A stretch of 64,000 bases of DNA from Reclinomonas americana ATCC 50394 (lineage: Eukaryota; Jakobida; Jakobea; Jakobida): positions 1,922,001 through 1,986,000 of the forward strand of contig PS015009.1 in NCBI GenBank assembly GCA_048213135.1, given 5' to 3'. A program made the translations under genes and the position numbers. Shown one piece after another: positions 54,420 to 62,412 of this stretch. Each line of letters begins with the position of its first letter. The first letter of the stretch is position 1. The notes under the pieces are model-generated. The model was not told the DNA's origin. It made no database searches and saw only the letters and a program-made list of their open reading frames with translations.

Positions 54420-55658
54420 CTACACATCAGCGCTTACCAGGTGGGTAAGCAGGCCATCCCTTAGCTTGGGTTCAAACCAGGTGCTTTTGGGAGGCATCAC
54501 ATTGCCGCTGTCGGCGATGTTGAACAATTGCTGAATGCTTACCGGGTGCAGGCTGAAGGCAACGGCCATTTCGCCACTGTCGACCCTTTTTTCCAGTTCG
54601 CCCAATCCCCTGATGCCGCCAACAAAATCGATACGTGTATCGGTGCGCTGGTCTTTAATGCCCAGGATGGGGTCGAGTACGTTGCCGGATAATATGCTGA
54701 TGTCAAGTATGCCGATGGGGTCTTCACTGTAAGTGCCCGGTTTAGATGTAAGCCGGTACCATTGTTTACCGAGGTACATGCCAAACTCGTGCAACTGTGC
54801 GGGTGAAAAAGCACTGTTTGTTTTTTCTACGGTAAAGTCTTTTTCCAGCGCCTTAAGAAAGTCTTTCTGATCAAGTCCGTTAAGGTCTTTTACCACGCGG
54901 TTGTAATCCATAATAGCCAGCTGATCTGCAGGGAAAAGCGTGGTCAGGAAGTAATCGGCGCCCGGTGTGGCATCGCTGCCCATGGCCTGCCGCACTTTAG
55001 CGGCGGATGCGGCGCGGTGGTGGCCGTCGGCGATATAAGTGCAGGGTACCTGGTCGCGGAAGATGCCGCTTATGGTACCGATGGTGTCGTTGTCGTTGAT
55101 GATCCAGATGGTATGCTCAATACCATCGTCGGCAGTGAAATGGTATACCGGGTTACGGTCTTCTTTCCAGCCATTTATAATATCATCCAGTGCAGGCACA
55201 TTGGCATAAGCCAGGAATACGTTACCGGTTTGTGCGCCGGTGGTTTTAATATGGTTGATCCGGTCAAGCTCTTTTTCAGGGCGGGTAAACTCATGTTTCT
55301 TGATGAGCCCTTTTTCATAGTCGTCCACCGAACTGCCACATACCAGGCCTGTCTGGCTGCGGCCATTCATTACCAACCGGTATATGTAATAACATTCCTT
55401 ATTCTCACGGAAAAGGATATTGCGGCTGATAAAAGCGTCGAGATTTTCTTTGGCCTTATCATATACTTCCTGGGAGTGGATGTCAATGTCTTCCGGAAGA
55501 TCGATCTCGCTTTTGGTGATGTGCAGGAAACTGGCGGGGTTACCCTGGGCTTCTACCTTGGCCTCCCTGCTGTTGAGCACGTCGTAGGGACGGGACGCTA
55601 CCTGCCTGGCTAGGGTGGCATCCGGGCGTAATGCCTTGAATGGGGTGATATTGATCAT
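54420..55658 (-). CDS. DUF1015-family protein
   Basis: The ATG at 55658 gives 412 residues beginning MINITPFKALRPDATLA, the normal DUF1015 start. A TATGTTTG box on the minus strand at 55728-55721 excludes the longer start at 55727. Family motifs include ASRPYDVLN, VADGHHRAASAAKVR (read as YIADGHHRAAS) and KSTWFEPKLRDGLL. The conserved Asp-Gly-His-His-Arg suggests nucleotide or kinase-like chemistry. I recall DUF1015 genes next to serine-biosynthesis genes in Bacteroidota, and serC lies immediately upstream here, so a link to serine or phosphoserine metabolism is likely. Confidence 0.9.
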   Translation of the reverse strand: MINITPFKALRPDATLARQVASRPYDVLNSREAKVEAQGNPASFLHITKSEIDLPEDIDIHSQEVYDKAKENLDAFISRNILFRENKECYYIYRLVMNGRSQTGLVCGSSVDDYEKGLIKKHEFTRPEKELDRINHIKTTGAQTGNVFLAYANVPALDDIINGWKEDRNPVYHFTADDGIEHTIWIINDNDTIGTISGIFRDQVPCTYIADGHHRAASAAKVRQAMGSDATPGADYFLTTLFPADQLAIMDYNRVVKDLNGLDQKDFLKALEKDFTVEKTNSAFSPAQLHEFGMYLGKQWYRLTSKPGTYSEDPIGILDISILSGNVLDPILGIKDQRTDTRIDFVGGIRGLGELEKRVDSGEMAVAFSLHPVSIQQLFNIADSGNVMPPKSTWFEPKLRDGLLTHLVSADV

Positions 55659-55720
55659 AGCTTTTCTATTATCCCATGGCTTGCTGGTAGAGGAGCAGCC
55701 GGGAATACCTGTAAGGGTTG

Positions 55721-55728
55721 CAAACATA
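55721..55728 (-). promoter_or_regulatory. -7 box of the DUF1015 gene
   Basis: Read on the minus strand the bases are TATGTTTG, 62 bases before the ATG at 55658. It sets the start of that gene and shows it can be transcribed separately from serC. Confidence 0.6.
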
Positions 55729-55886
55729 AAAATATTTGCGTTAACTGACTGATAAATTTGGGTTAGACCACTGATGACGGACCGCGGACCACAGAAGCAG
55801 CTTTTTGGCTGTTACCGGGTTACAGTTATAGTTAATCTTTATACGTTCCGTGACTCAGTCGTCTGTTGTCAGTGGGCAGATGTCTC

Positions 55887-56954
55887 TTATTTACTTTCTT
55901 TTTCAAACGCCTGCATGGCTTCCACCAGCACTTCTACACTGCTGATAGGCAGTGCATTATACAATGATGCCCTGAACCCGCCCACCAGGCGGTGTCCTTT
56001 GATCCCCACAATGCCGCGTTCTTTCACAAAGTCGAGGAAGCCAGCTTCCAGTCCGGGATTATTCATCACAAAGCATACGTTCATTTTGCTTCTGTCCGGG
56101 ACCATGGCGGTACCGGTGAACAGGCTGTTGCGGTCAATCTCGGCATACAGGGCGGCTGCTTTGGCATCGTTCAGCTTTTCCACTGCGGCCACGCCACCCA
56201 TCTGTTTCAGCCAGCGCAGGGTGAGGAGGCATACATAAATGGCGAACACGGGAGGCGTATTCAGCATGCTGCCCTCTTTAATATGGTTGCGGTAGTCCAT
56301 AATGGTAGGGATATTGCGTTTTACCCTGCCCAGGATGGAAGGTTTTACCACCACAAGGTTTACACCGGCCGGACCCATGTTTTTCTGGGCGCCGGCATAG
56401 ATAAGATCGAAGGCGTTAAAATCGATCACACGACTGAAGATATCACTGCTCATATCAGCTACCAGCGGGTTGCTGGTCCTGGGTATCTTCTGCCACTGGG
56501 TACCATAAATGGTATTGTTGGTCGTAATATGGAGGTATTTGCAGTCGTTGGGAACGGCAAAATCCTTGGGTATAAAATTGAAATTGGCTTCACGGCTGCT
56601 GCACACTATTTCCACCTTGCCATAGAGTTTGGCTTCCCTGATGGCCTTGGTACTCCAAACACCGGTATCGGTAAAGGCGGCGGTTTCCTTATCGTCGAGC
56701 AGGTTCATAGGTACCTGCATGAACTGCGTGGAAGCACCCCCATGCAGGAACAGCACTTCATGCTCATTATCCAGCTGCATGAGCTCTTTTACCAGGGCAC
56801 GGGCTTCGTCCATTACTGCCTGGAAAAGAGGGGTGCGATGGCCGATCTCAAGTATGGAAAGCCCTGTATTGTTATAGTTAATTACCGCCTGTGAAGCCTC
56901 TTCAAAAACAGAACGCGGCAGGATGGAGGGCCCTGCATTGAAATTGTGTACCAT
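55887..56954 (-). CDS. serC: Phosphoserine aminotransferase
   Basis: This 355-residue protein begins HNFNAGPSILPRSVFEEA, the SerC start, and has GGASTQF (phosphate-binding region), DMSSDIFSR and the PLP lysine Lys 191 in YAGAQKNMGPAG. HRTPLF near residue 39 and HRLVGGFRASLYNA near the C-terminus complete the family. It converts 3-phosphohydroxypyruvate and glutamate to phosphoserine in serine synthesis. The DUF1015 gene follows 228 bases downstream on the same strand. Length is standard. Confidence 0.96.
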   Translation of the reverse strand: MVHNFNAGPSILPRSVFEEASQAVINYNNTGLSILEIGHRTPLFQAVMDEARALVKELMQLDNEHEVLFLHGGASTQFMQVPMNLLDDKETAAFTDTGVWSTKAIREAKLYGKVEIVCSSREANFNFIPKDFAVPNDCKYLHITTNNTIYGTQWQKIPRTSNPLVADMSSDIFSRVIDFNAFDLIYAGAQKNMGPAGVNLVVVKPSILGRVKRNIPTIMDYRNHIKEGSMLNTPPVFAIYVCLLTLRWLKQMGGVAAVEKLNDAKAAALYAEIDRNSLFTGTAMVPDRSKMNVCFVMNNPGLEAGFLDFVKERGIVGIKGHRLVGGFRASLYNALPISSVEVLVEAMQAFEKESK

Positions 56955-57054
56955 CTTAAAAAATTAAGTGGCGAAATTACGATTAAGGATTGAGAAAGAT
57001 GAGCTGATGGGGATAATGTCTTCCACATTATACAAAACCCGCCGGCCCAAATCC

Positions 57055-57245
57055 GTCTATCCGCCGGCTCAATATAACTGCATACACTTATATACCTGCA
57101 TACGCATGTTCGTACATCAGCATACTCAGACATAAGTCTATCTATACTGCGTTCACACATCTGCATATCCTCACATTCACACATCCGCCTATCCATGCAT
57201 CTGCACATTCGCATATCCGCCCATCCGCCCATTCACACCATCCTC
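57055..57245. repeat. Degenerate CATCTGCATATCC-type low-complexity repeat
   Basis: About 190 bases consist of loosely repeated 10-12-base phrases such as CACATCTGCATATCC, CACATTCACACATCCGCC and CACATTCGCATATCCGCCC. This fills most of the 289-base gap between serC and the phospholipase-like gene. No gene or clear hairpin is present. Confidence 0.75.
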
Positions 57246-58221
57246 AAAACTCCTCCCTTCCTATCATTTTCGAAGCGCTGTTCCATTGCCGGTTCAGCTC
57301 CTCAAATTCTTTACGGTCGGTTTCTGATAATTGTTGTTGCGCAAGCGGTTTCAGGTCGGGCTGACCGGCATTTACCCAGGCGGTATACCAGAAGGAGGCC
57401 ACAGCAAAAATGGACTGCCGCATTCTTTGTTCCACCATACCACCCAGTTTTTTGTTGTAGGCGACTGTGTATGCTTCCGCGTATTGCCGTACTATTTTTC
57501 CATTCTTTTCCTCGAAGGCAAAACGCCTGTCATCGCGGAACTGCCGGCTCAGTTGTTTTTCCAGCAGAAGAACAGTATCAGCTTCCCGGGCGCTTTCGAG
57601 CACCCGCTTCCAGATAAATATACCCGGGTCGGCGAGGTATTGCGCTTTACCAATAAAAAAGTCAAACTCTTTTTCCGCCAGCAGTTCAGGAATACGGCTT
57701 TCCCAAAAACCGTGAATGCCCACCTGGTTGGTCAGTTGCCCGTTGTGGTTACTGCTGGCATGCAGGGGTACATGGGCATCGGCAATATAATGCCCGATCT
57801 CGGCGCTGTTCTTCAGTATCCGTACCAGGTCTTTTTTCCTGAACGCGTCTGTAAGCCGGTACAGCATCGTTTGTATATGCCAGGGTACTATACCGTGGGC
57901 CTGCAGACTGTCGCGGCTGAATTTCAGTTCCGCTTCCTGGTATCGGTGCGGCAGGCCGGGGTAGGGATAAACACCATAATGGTCGATGTCGATATAATGG
58001 CGGGGACCCTCTTCAGCAACCGCGTATCTTCTTTTGTCGGGATCAACGGCATGCTCCTTCAAAAAACCGATCTGCGGTTTGTAGAGCACCATCATTTCCG
58101 GGGGTAATAAAAAGACAGCATAATAATTGATCTGCCGGTGCCCGTAAAAGCCCCAGCCCAGGCAGGTGTGACAAGCGGATGCCAGCAGAATGATGAAAAG
58201 GGAACGGATAACCATGGTCAT
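57244..58221 (-). CDS. Zinc-dependent phospholipase C / S1-P1 nuclease-like secreted protein
   Basis: This 325-residue protein has a signal peptide ending near CHTCLG. The mature protein would begin with Trp in GWGFYGHRQIN, matching the N-terminal Trp zinc ligand of zinc phospholipase C and S1/P1 nucleases. Further ligands are suggested by HYIDIDHYG and by IGHYIADAHVPLHASSNH, the core HxxxD-type motif. It likely hydrolyses phosphodiesters outside the inner membrane; nuclease and phospholipase cannot be told apart here. It is monocistronic. Confidence 0.8.
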   Translation of the reverse strand: MTMVIRSLFIILLASACHTCLGWGFYGHRQINYYAVFLLPPEMMVLYKPQIGFLKEHAVDPDKRRYAVAEEGPRHYIDIDHYGVYPYPGLPHRYQEAELKFSRDSLQAHGIVPWHIQTMLYRLTDAFRKKDLVRILKNSAEIGHYIADAHVPLHASSNHNGQLTNQVGIHGFWESRIPELLAEKEFDFFIGKAQYLADPGIFIWKRVLESAREADTVLLLEKQLSRQFRDDRRFAFEEKNGKIVRQYAEAYTVAYNKKLGGMVEQRMRQSIFAVASFWYTAWVNAGQPDLKPLAQQQLSETDRKEFEELNRQWNSASKMIGREEF

Positions 58222-58299
58222 TTCTTTTCATAAAAATAGAAAGACCGGCATCCACAACAAGGTGAAAAAAACACTAAGAAAGTGTGATTTTTCTCGGAG

Positions 58300-58938
58300 T
58301 CATTTCAGCGATTCCTCCTGCTGTTTGTAATGGTGATCATCAGCAATATCCGTTACCCCGCCGCTTACGGCAAACTTCATGGTATCGGCAGCACTGATGT
58401 GCTCAATGGGTTTTACCCTGCTTTTGGGGATCACGTATACATTGCCGGCTACGGAGTAAGCCATGGGTATGTATACGGTTACATAATCGATGAGTTCGAA
58501 GTCGGTCATATCGTCGCGGGTAATGAAACCGAAGCGCCATACGTCGTTGTCATCCACATTGGCCAGCACATGTTTGGTGAACTTCTTTTTATCACCGGCA
58601 AAAGCCTCAAAAAAGTCGCGGGTAGTGGAATAGATATGTTTGATGCCGGGCGTTTTTTCCAATACACGGTCCATAAAACTCACAATACGGCTGGTAATGA
58701 AGAAGGAACTGAAGTAGCCCAGCACAATAATTACAGCAATAATGATTACGAAGCCGATGCCGTAATTACGTACATGCACCTGCCCCTGGCTGTCGGTGTA
58801 CGTAAAAATAGGGATGAGGTTATCGATTGACGACACCACAAAATAAATGGCATAGGCGGTAATGGCCACCGGCGCCAGTATGAGCAATCCCTGCAGAAAA
58901 TACTGAAGCAGTCTTTTGTACTCGAAGGGCTTCTTCAT
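58300..58938 (-). CDS. DUF502-family membrane protein
   Basis: This 212-residue protein has two membrane segments (YFLQGLLILAPVAITAYAIYFVV and YGIGFVIIIAVIIVLGYFSSFF) followed by a soluble part with VLEKTPGIKHIYSTTRDFFEAF and VYIPMAYSVAGNVYVIPKSRV. This is the DUF502 pattern, a family of unknown function found widely in bacteria and plants. Length is normal. A TATCTTTG box on the minus strand at 58965-58958 supports the start. Confidence 0.9.
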   Translation of the reverse strand: MKKPFEYKRLLQYFLQGLLILAPVAITAYAIYFVVSSIDNLIPIFTYTDSQGQVHVRNYGIGFVIIIAVIIVLGYFSSFFITSRIVSFMDRVLEKTPGIKHIYSTTRDFFEAFAGDKKKFTKHVLANVDDNDVWRFGFITRDDMTDFELIDYVTVYIPMAYSVAGNVYVIPKSRVKPIEHISAADTMKFAVSGGVTDIADDHHYKQQEESLK

Positions 58939-58957
58939 AAACGGTTAGTTTAGAGGG

Positions 58958-58965
58958 CAAAGATA
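58958..58965 (-). promoter_or_regulatory. -7 box of the DUF502 gene
   Basis: Read on the minus strand the bases are TATCTTTG, 19 bases before the ATG at 58938. Confidence 0.55.
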
Positions 58966-59104
58966 GGTGATTTGATTAGGGGCGACGGACGACAGGCCTT
59001 GAGTTACAATCATTATGTCTGTAATCATATACCCTGGTCGTCTGTTGCCTTACTACCCGCTCACCACCCATCCCCCGGTAAACACCGCTTGACAAAAAAA
59101 TCTC

Positions 59105-59143
59105 ATGGAAACTTTGGTAACAAAAAAAGTTTCCATAGTTTTG
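59105..59143 (+). promoter_or_regulatory. Promoter and inverted-repeat operator of the second TetR operon
   Basis: TTTG (59113-59116), a 19-base spacer and TAGTTTTG (59136-59143) form a full Bacteroidota promoter. ATGGAAACTT (59105-59114) and AAGTTTCCAT (59127-59136) are perfect 10-base arms with a 12-base centre that overlap both promoter boxes. A TetR dimer bound here would block the polymerase, so self-repression of the whole operon is likely. Confidence 0.82.
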
Positions 59144-59152
59144 TGCCCGATT

Positions 59153-59797
59153 ATGACAGACATACCAGCCATAAATGAACGCATCAGGCTAAAGGCCAAC
59201 GACCTGTTCTTCCAGTACGGGTTGCGCAGCGTAAGCATGGATGATATTGCCAACAGCCTGGGAATCAGCAAGAAAACCATTTACCAGTACTATGCCGATA
59301 AAGACGAACTGGTAGACGCGGTGATCACCCAGGTAATAGGCGACAACCAGAAATACTGCGATATGGACCGGCAGGAATCGGAAAATGCCATTCATGAAGT
59401 GTTCCTGGCCATGGAATTCATGATGCAGATCTTCCGCTCCATGAACCCGTCGCTGATGTATGATATGCAGAAATATCATCCCAAAACCTTCGAAAGGTTC
59501 TCCAAACACAAGAACGACTACCTCTATAATATGATCCGTGAAAACCTGCAAAGGGGCATAAAAGAAGAACTGTACAGGCCCGAACTGAAAGTGGATGTAT
59601 TGGCACGGTTTAGGGTGGAAAGTGTGATCCTGCCCTTCAACCCCGAGTTCCACACCCGGGTAAAGCAGGGCCTCGCGGAAATAGAAGAAGAAATGACGCT
59701 GCACTTCCTGTACGGACTGGTGTCGCAAAAAGGATACAAACTCACTATAAAATATCAACAGGAAAGATTCAAAAAACAATTAGCTGATGCAAAATAA
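59153..59797 (+). CDS. TetR/AcrR-family repressor of the second RND pump
   Basis: The ATG at 59153 gives 214 residues; the longer frame from 59105 starts inside the operator and upstream of the promoter, so it was rejected. The leader is only about 3-9 bases. The helix-turn-helix is in FFQYGLRSVSMDDIANSLGISKKTIYQYYADKDELV (read from its ends), followed by a helical ligand domain. The stop overlaps the TolC-like gene start by 11 bases, so repressor and pump genes form one operon. Confidence 0.93.
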   Translation: MTDIPAINERIRLKANDLFFQYGLRSVSMDDIANSLGISKKTIYQYYADKDELVDAVITQVIGDNQKYCDMDRQESENAIHEVFLAMEFMMQIFRSMNPSLMYDMQKYHPKTFERFSKHKNDYLYNMIRENLQRGIKEELYRPELKVDVLARFRVESVILPFNPEFHTRVKQGLAEIEEEMTLHFLYGLVSQKGYKLTIKYQQERFKKQLADAK

Positions 59798-61130
59798 AAG
59801 AACAACAGGATGGAGCGCACTGGTCATGCTGCTGGTGATGACCACTGCTACCGCCAACGCACAGACGAAGAATGAATTTTCGGTAAAGCAGGCAGTGGAT
59901 TATGCCTCCAAGAACGCGGTACAGGTTAAGAACGCCCTGCTCGACATCCAGATACAAAAACAAACCAACAGGGAATTCACCGCTGCGGCTTACCCGCAAC
60001 TGAGCGCCAGCGGAACCGTGAATGATTATCTCGACATTCCGACAAGCCTCCTCCCGGCGGAAGTATTCGGCGGCACAGCCGGCACTTTCATACCGGTTAA
60101 GTTCGGTACCAAATATAACGCCAGTGGTGGTTTTGACGCATCGCAGCTGCTCTTCGACGGACAGGTGTTCATTGGCCTGAAGGCAAGGAGTTCTGCTATG
60201 GACCTGGCTACCAAAGTAGCGGAGATCACTACAGACCAGATCAAAGCGAACGTATATAAAATATATTACCAGCTGGTGGTGGGACAAAAACAATTGGGCA
60301 GTATCGATGCCAATATTCAGCGGTTTGAAAAATTGCTGAGTGATGTGAAGGAGATATTCAAACAGGGCTTCGCGGAAAGGCTGGACGTGGACAAGGTACA
60401 GGTGCAATTGAATAACCTGAAGACAGAAAAAGTAAAGATGGAGAATACACTCCGTACCGGTAATGCGGGGCTGAAATTCCTGATGAACATGCCGCAGAAA
60501 GAAACCCTTGTGCTTACAGATACGCTGAGCGAAGAGGAACTGAAGACCAACATCCTGGATGAGACTTATGATTTCAAGCAGAGTAAAGAATTCCAGGCGA
60601 TGACGCTGACGGTAAAGCTGAATAAATATAATGTAAGAAGGTACCAGTTGAGCAAACTGCCTACGCTGGCAGCCTTTGGCTCTTACACCAAGAATGCGCA
60701 GCGCAACACCTTCGACTTTTTTGGTAAAGGCGACTGGTTTACCACATCGCTGATCGGGCTGAAACTGAACGTTCCCATCTTCAGCGGTTTTGGAAAGAAC
60801 GCCAGTATAGCGAAAGCCAGGTACCAGTTACAGCAATCAGAAAATAACCTGGCCCAGGCACAGGAGAAAATTGATTATGATGTGGCCGATGCCCGCAGCC
60901 GTATGACAAGTGCTTTGCTGACGATGGATGCGCAAAAACAGAACATCGAACTGGCCGAGAAGGTATACAATACCACCAAGCTGAAATTTGAACAGGGTTT
61001 AGGCAGCAACCAGGAGATCTATGATGCGCACACTGAATTAAAAGTATCGCAGAACAATTATTATAACTCCCTGTACGATGCCATCACTTCCAAAATCGAT
61101 TACCTGAGGGCTGTGGGAAGGCTGCCATAA
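59787..61130 (+). CDS. TolC-family outer-membrane efflux protein
   Basis: This 447-residue protein has a signal peptide ending ATANAQT and two outer-membrane efflux domains: VDYASKNAVQVKNALLDIQIQKQTNREF, LYKIYYQLVVGQKQL-type helices, LDVDKVQVQLNNLKTEKVKME and a second half with YQLQQSENNLAQAQEKIDYD. It forms the trimeric channel for the pump encoded downstream. Unlike the OMF of the first system it has no lipobox. It overlaps the TetR gene by 11 bases. Confidence 0.93.
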   Translation: MQNKRTTGWSALVMLLVMTTATANAQTKNEFSVKQAVDYASKNAVQVKNALLDIQIQKQTNREFTAAAYPQLSASGTVNDYLDIPTSLLPAEVFGGTAGTFIPVKFGTKYNASGGFDASQLLFDGQVFIGLKARSSAMDLATKVAEITTDQIKANVYKIYYQLVVGQKQLGSIDANIQRFEKLLSDVKEIFKQGFAERLDVDKVQVQLNNLKTEKVKMENTLRTGNAGLKFLMNMPQKETLVLTDTLSEEELKTNILDETYDFKQSKEFQAMTLTVKLNKYNVRRYQLSKLPTLAAFGSYTKNAQRNTFDFFGKGDWFTTSLIGLKLNVPIFSGFGKNASIAKARYQLQQSENNLAQAQEKIDYDVADARSRMTSALLTMDAQKQNIELAEKVYNTTKLKFEQGLGSNQEIYDAHTELKVSQNNYYNSLYDAITSKIDYLRAVGRLP

Positions 61131-61177
61131 AACCGGAACCAACGAATAAAAATTAAATAAAGAATCAATCAACCGAT

Positions 61178-62374
61178 ATGCAAAATATAACAAAACTAAG
61201 TGCAGCTTTACTGGTAATAGTACTGGCCGCTTCATGCAACAGCAGTAAGAAGGATGACAACGCTGCGCTGAATGATAAGAAAGTTGAATTGGAAAAGCTG
61301 AAAAAGGAAAAATCATCCCAGGATGATAAGATCAAAGCTTTGGAAAACGATATCGCCAGGCTGGATACCAATGCCACAAAAGCCAATGCCAAACTGGTAG
61401 CCATAGCACCGGTGAGCACACAGGATTTCAAACATTATATCGAACTGCGTGGAAAAGTGGATGCGGATAATATTTCTTACATAACCCCGCGTTTGGGTGG
61501 TGCACAGGTAAAGGCCATTTATGTTCGCCAGGGAGAGTATGTTAAAAAAGGGCAGCTTTTATTGAAAATGGATGATGCACTCATACGTCAGCAAATCAAC
61601 GCTTCAAAGCAACAGTCTGAAGGTGTAAAAGTACAGTTGAACTATGCAAAGAATATCGCCCAGCGCCAGCAAAACCTCTGGGATAAAGGTATCGGAACAG
61701 AAGTACAGCTGATCACGGCAAAGAACAACGTATCCAGCCTGGAAGAACAGCTGAAATCTGCCAATGAACAAACACAGATATTGGTCGAACAGTCGAAAGC
61801 TGCCAACGTGTACAGCGATGTAGACGGAATCGCCGATGAAGTGAATGTACGCGTAGGTGAGATATTCAACGGTATGGGGCAGATCAAGATCGTAAACACC
61901 AGCAGCCTGAAGGTGGTGGTTAATATCGCGGAGAATTACATCACCAAACTGAGTAAAGGCGCAGCGGTTGTGGCAACCATGCCGGACGTGAATAAAACCT
62001 ACAACTCTACACTTTCTTATATCGGGCAGTCTATCGGCCTCAACACCATCGGGTTTGTGGCGGAAGCGAAATTGCCCAGGGACCCGCTTTTAAAACCCAA
62101 TCAGTCGGCCGTAGTAAGAATACTGGATTACAGTGCGCCCAACGCTATTGTTATCCCGGTAAACACGATACAAACAGATGAGAAAGGCAAGTATGTTTTT
62201 GTTCTGCAAAAAGCGCCGAACGGAACCAGTACCGCGAAGAAAAAACCGGTAGTAATGGGTGAAGTTTTTGGTGAAATGGCAGAGATCAAAGGTGGTTTGA
62301 CCGTAGGTGAACAATTGATCACGGAAGGATACCAGAGCATTTATGAAGGACAATTGATCAGTGTGGCCAAGTAA
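61178..62374 (+). CDS. RND efflux membrane fusion protein
   Basis: This 398-residue lipoprotein has a lipobox (LAASCNSS). A coiled-coil stretch (residues 30-65) comes first, then the barrel-sandwich hybrid (YITPRLGGAQVKAIYVRQGEYVKKGQLLLKM) and the alpha-hairpin (QINASKQQSEGVKVQLNYAKNIAQRQQ). DEVNVRVGEIFNGMGQIKIV completes the hybrid domain, and KPVVMGEVFGEMAEIKGGL the membrane-proximal domain. It starts 47 bases after the TolC gene and 38 bases before the RND pump. Confidence 0.93.
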   Translation: MQNITKLSAALLVIVLAASCNSSKKDDNAALNDKKVELEKLKKEKSSQDDKIKALENDIARLDTNATKANAKLVAIAPVSTQDFKHYIELRGKVDADNISYITPRLGGAQVKAIYVRQGEYVKKGQLLLKMDDALIRQQINASKQQSEGVKVQLNYAKNIAQRQQNLWDKGIGTEVQLITAKNNVSSLEEQLKSANEQTQILVEQSKAANVYSDVDGIADEVNVRVGEIFNGMGQIKIVNTSSLKVVVNIAENYITKLSKGAAVVATMPDVNKTYNSTLSYIGQSIGLNTIGFVAEAKLPRDPLLKPNQSAVVRILDYSAPNAIVIPVNTIQTDEKGKYVFVLQKAPNGTSTAKKKPVVMGEVFGEMAEIKGGLTVGEQLITEGYQSIYEGQLISVAK

Positions 62375-62412
62375 GGAACCAAAACATTGCAAACTGCAAA
62401 ACAGCATTACAG

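Noticed and set aside
57055-57245. CRISPR array
   Set aside because: The repeats are only 10-12 bases, degenerate and without unique spacers of constant length, and no cas genes are present.
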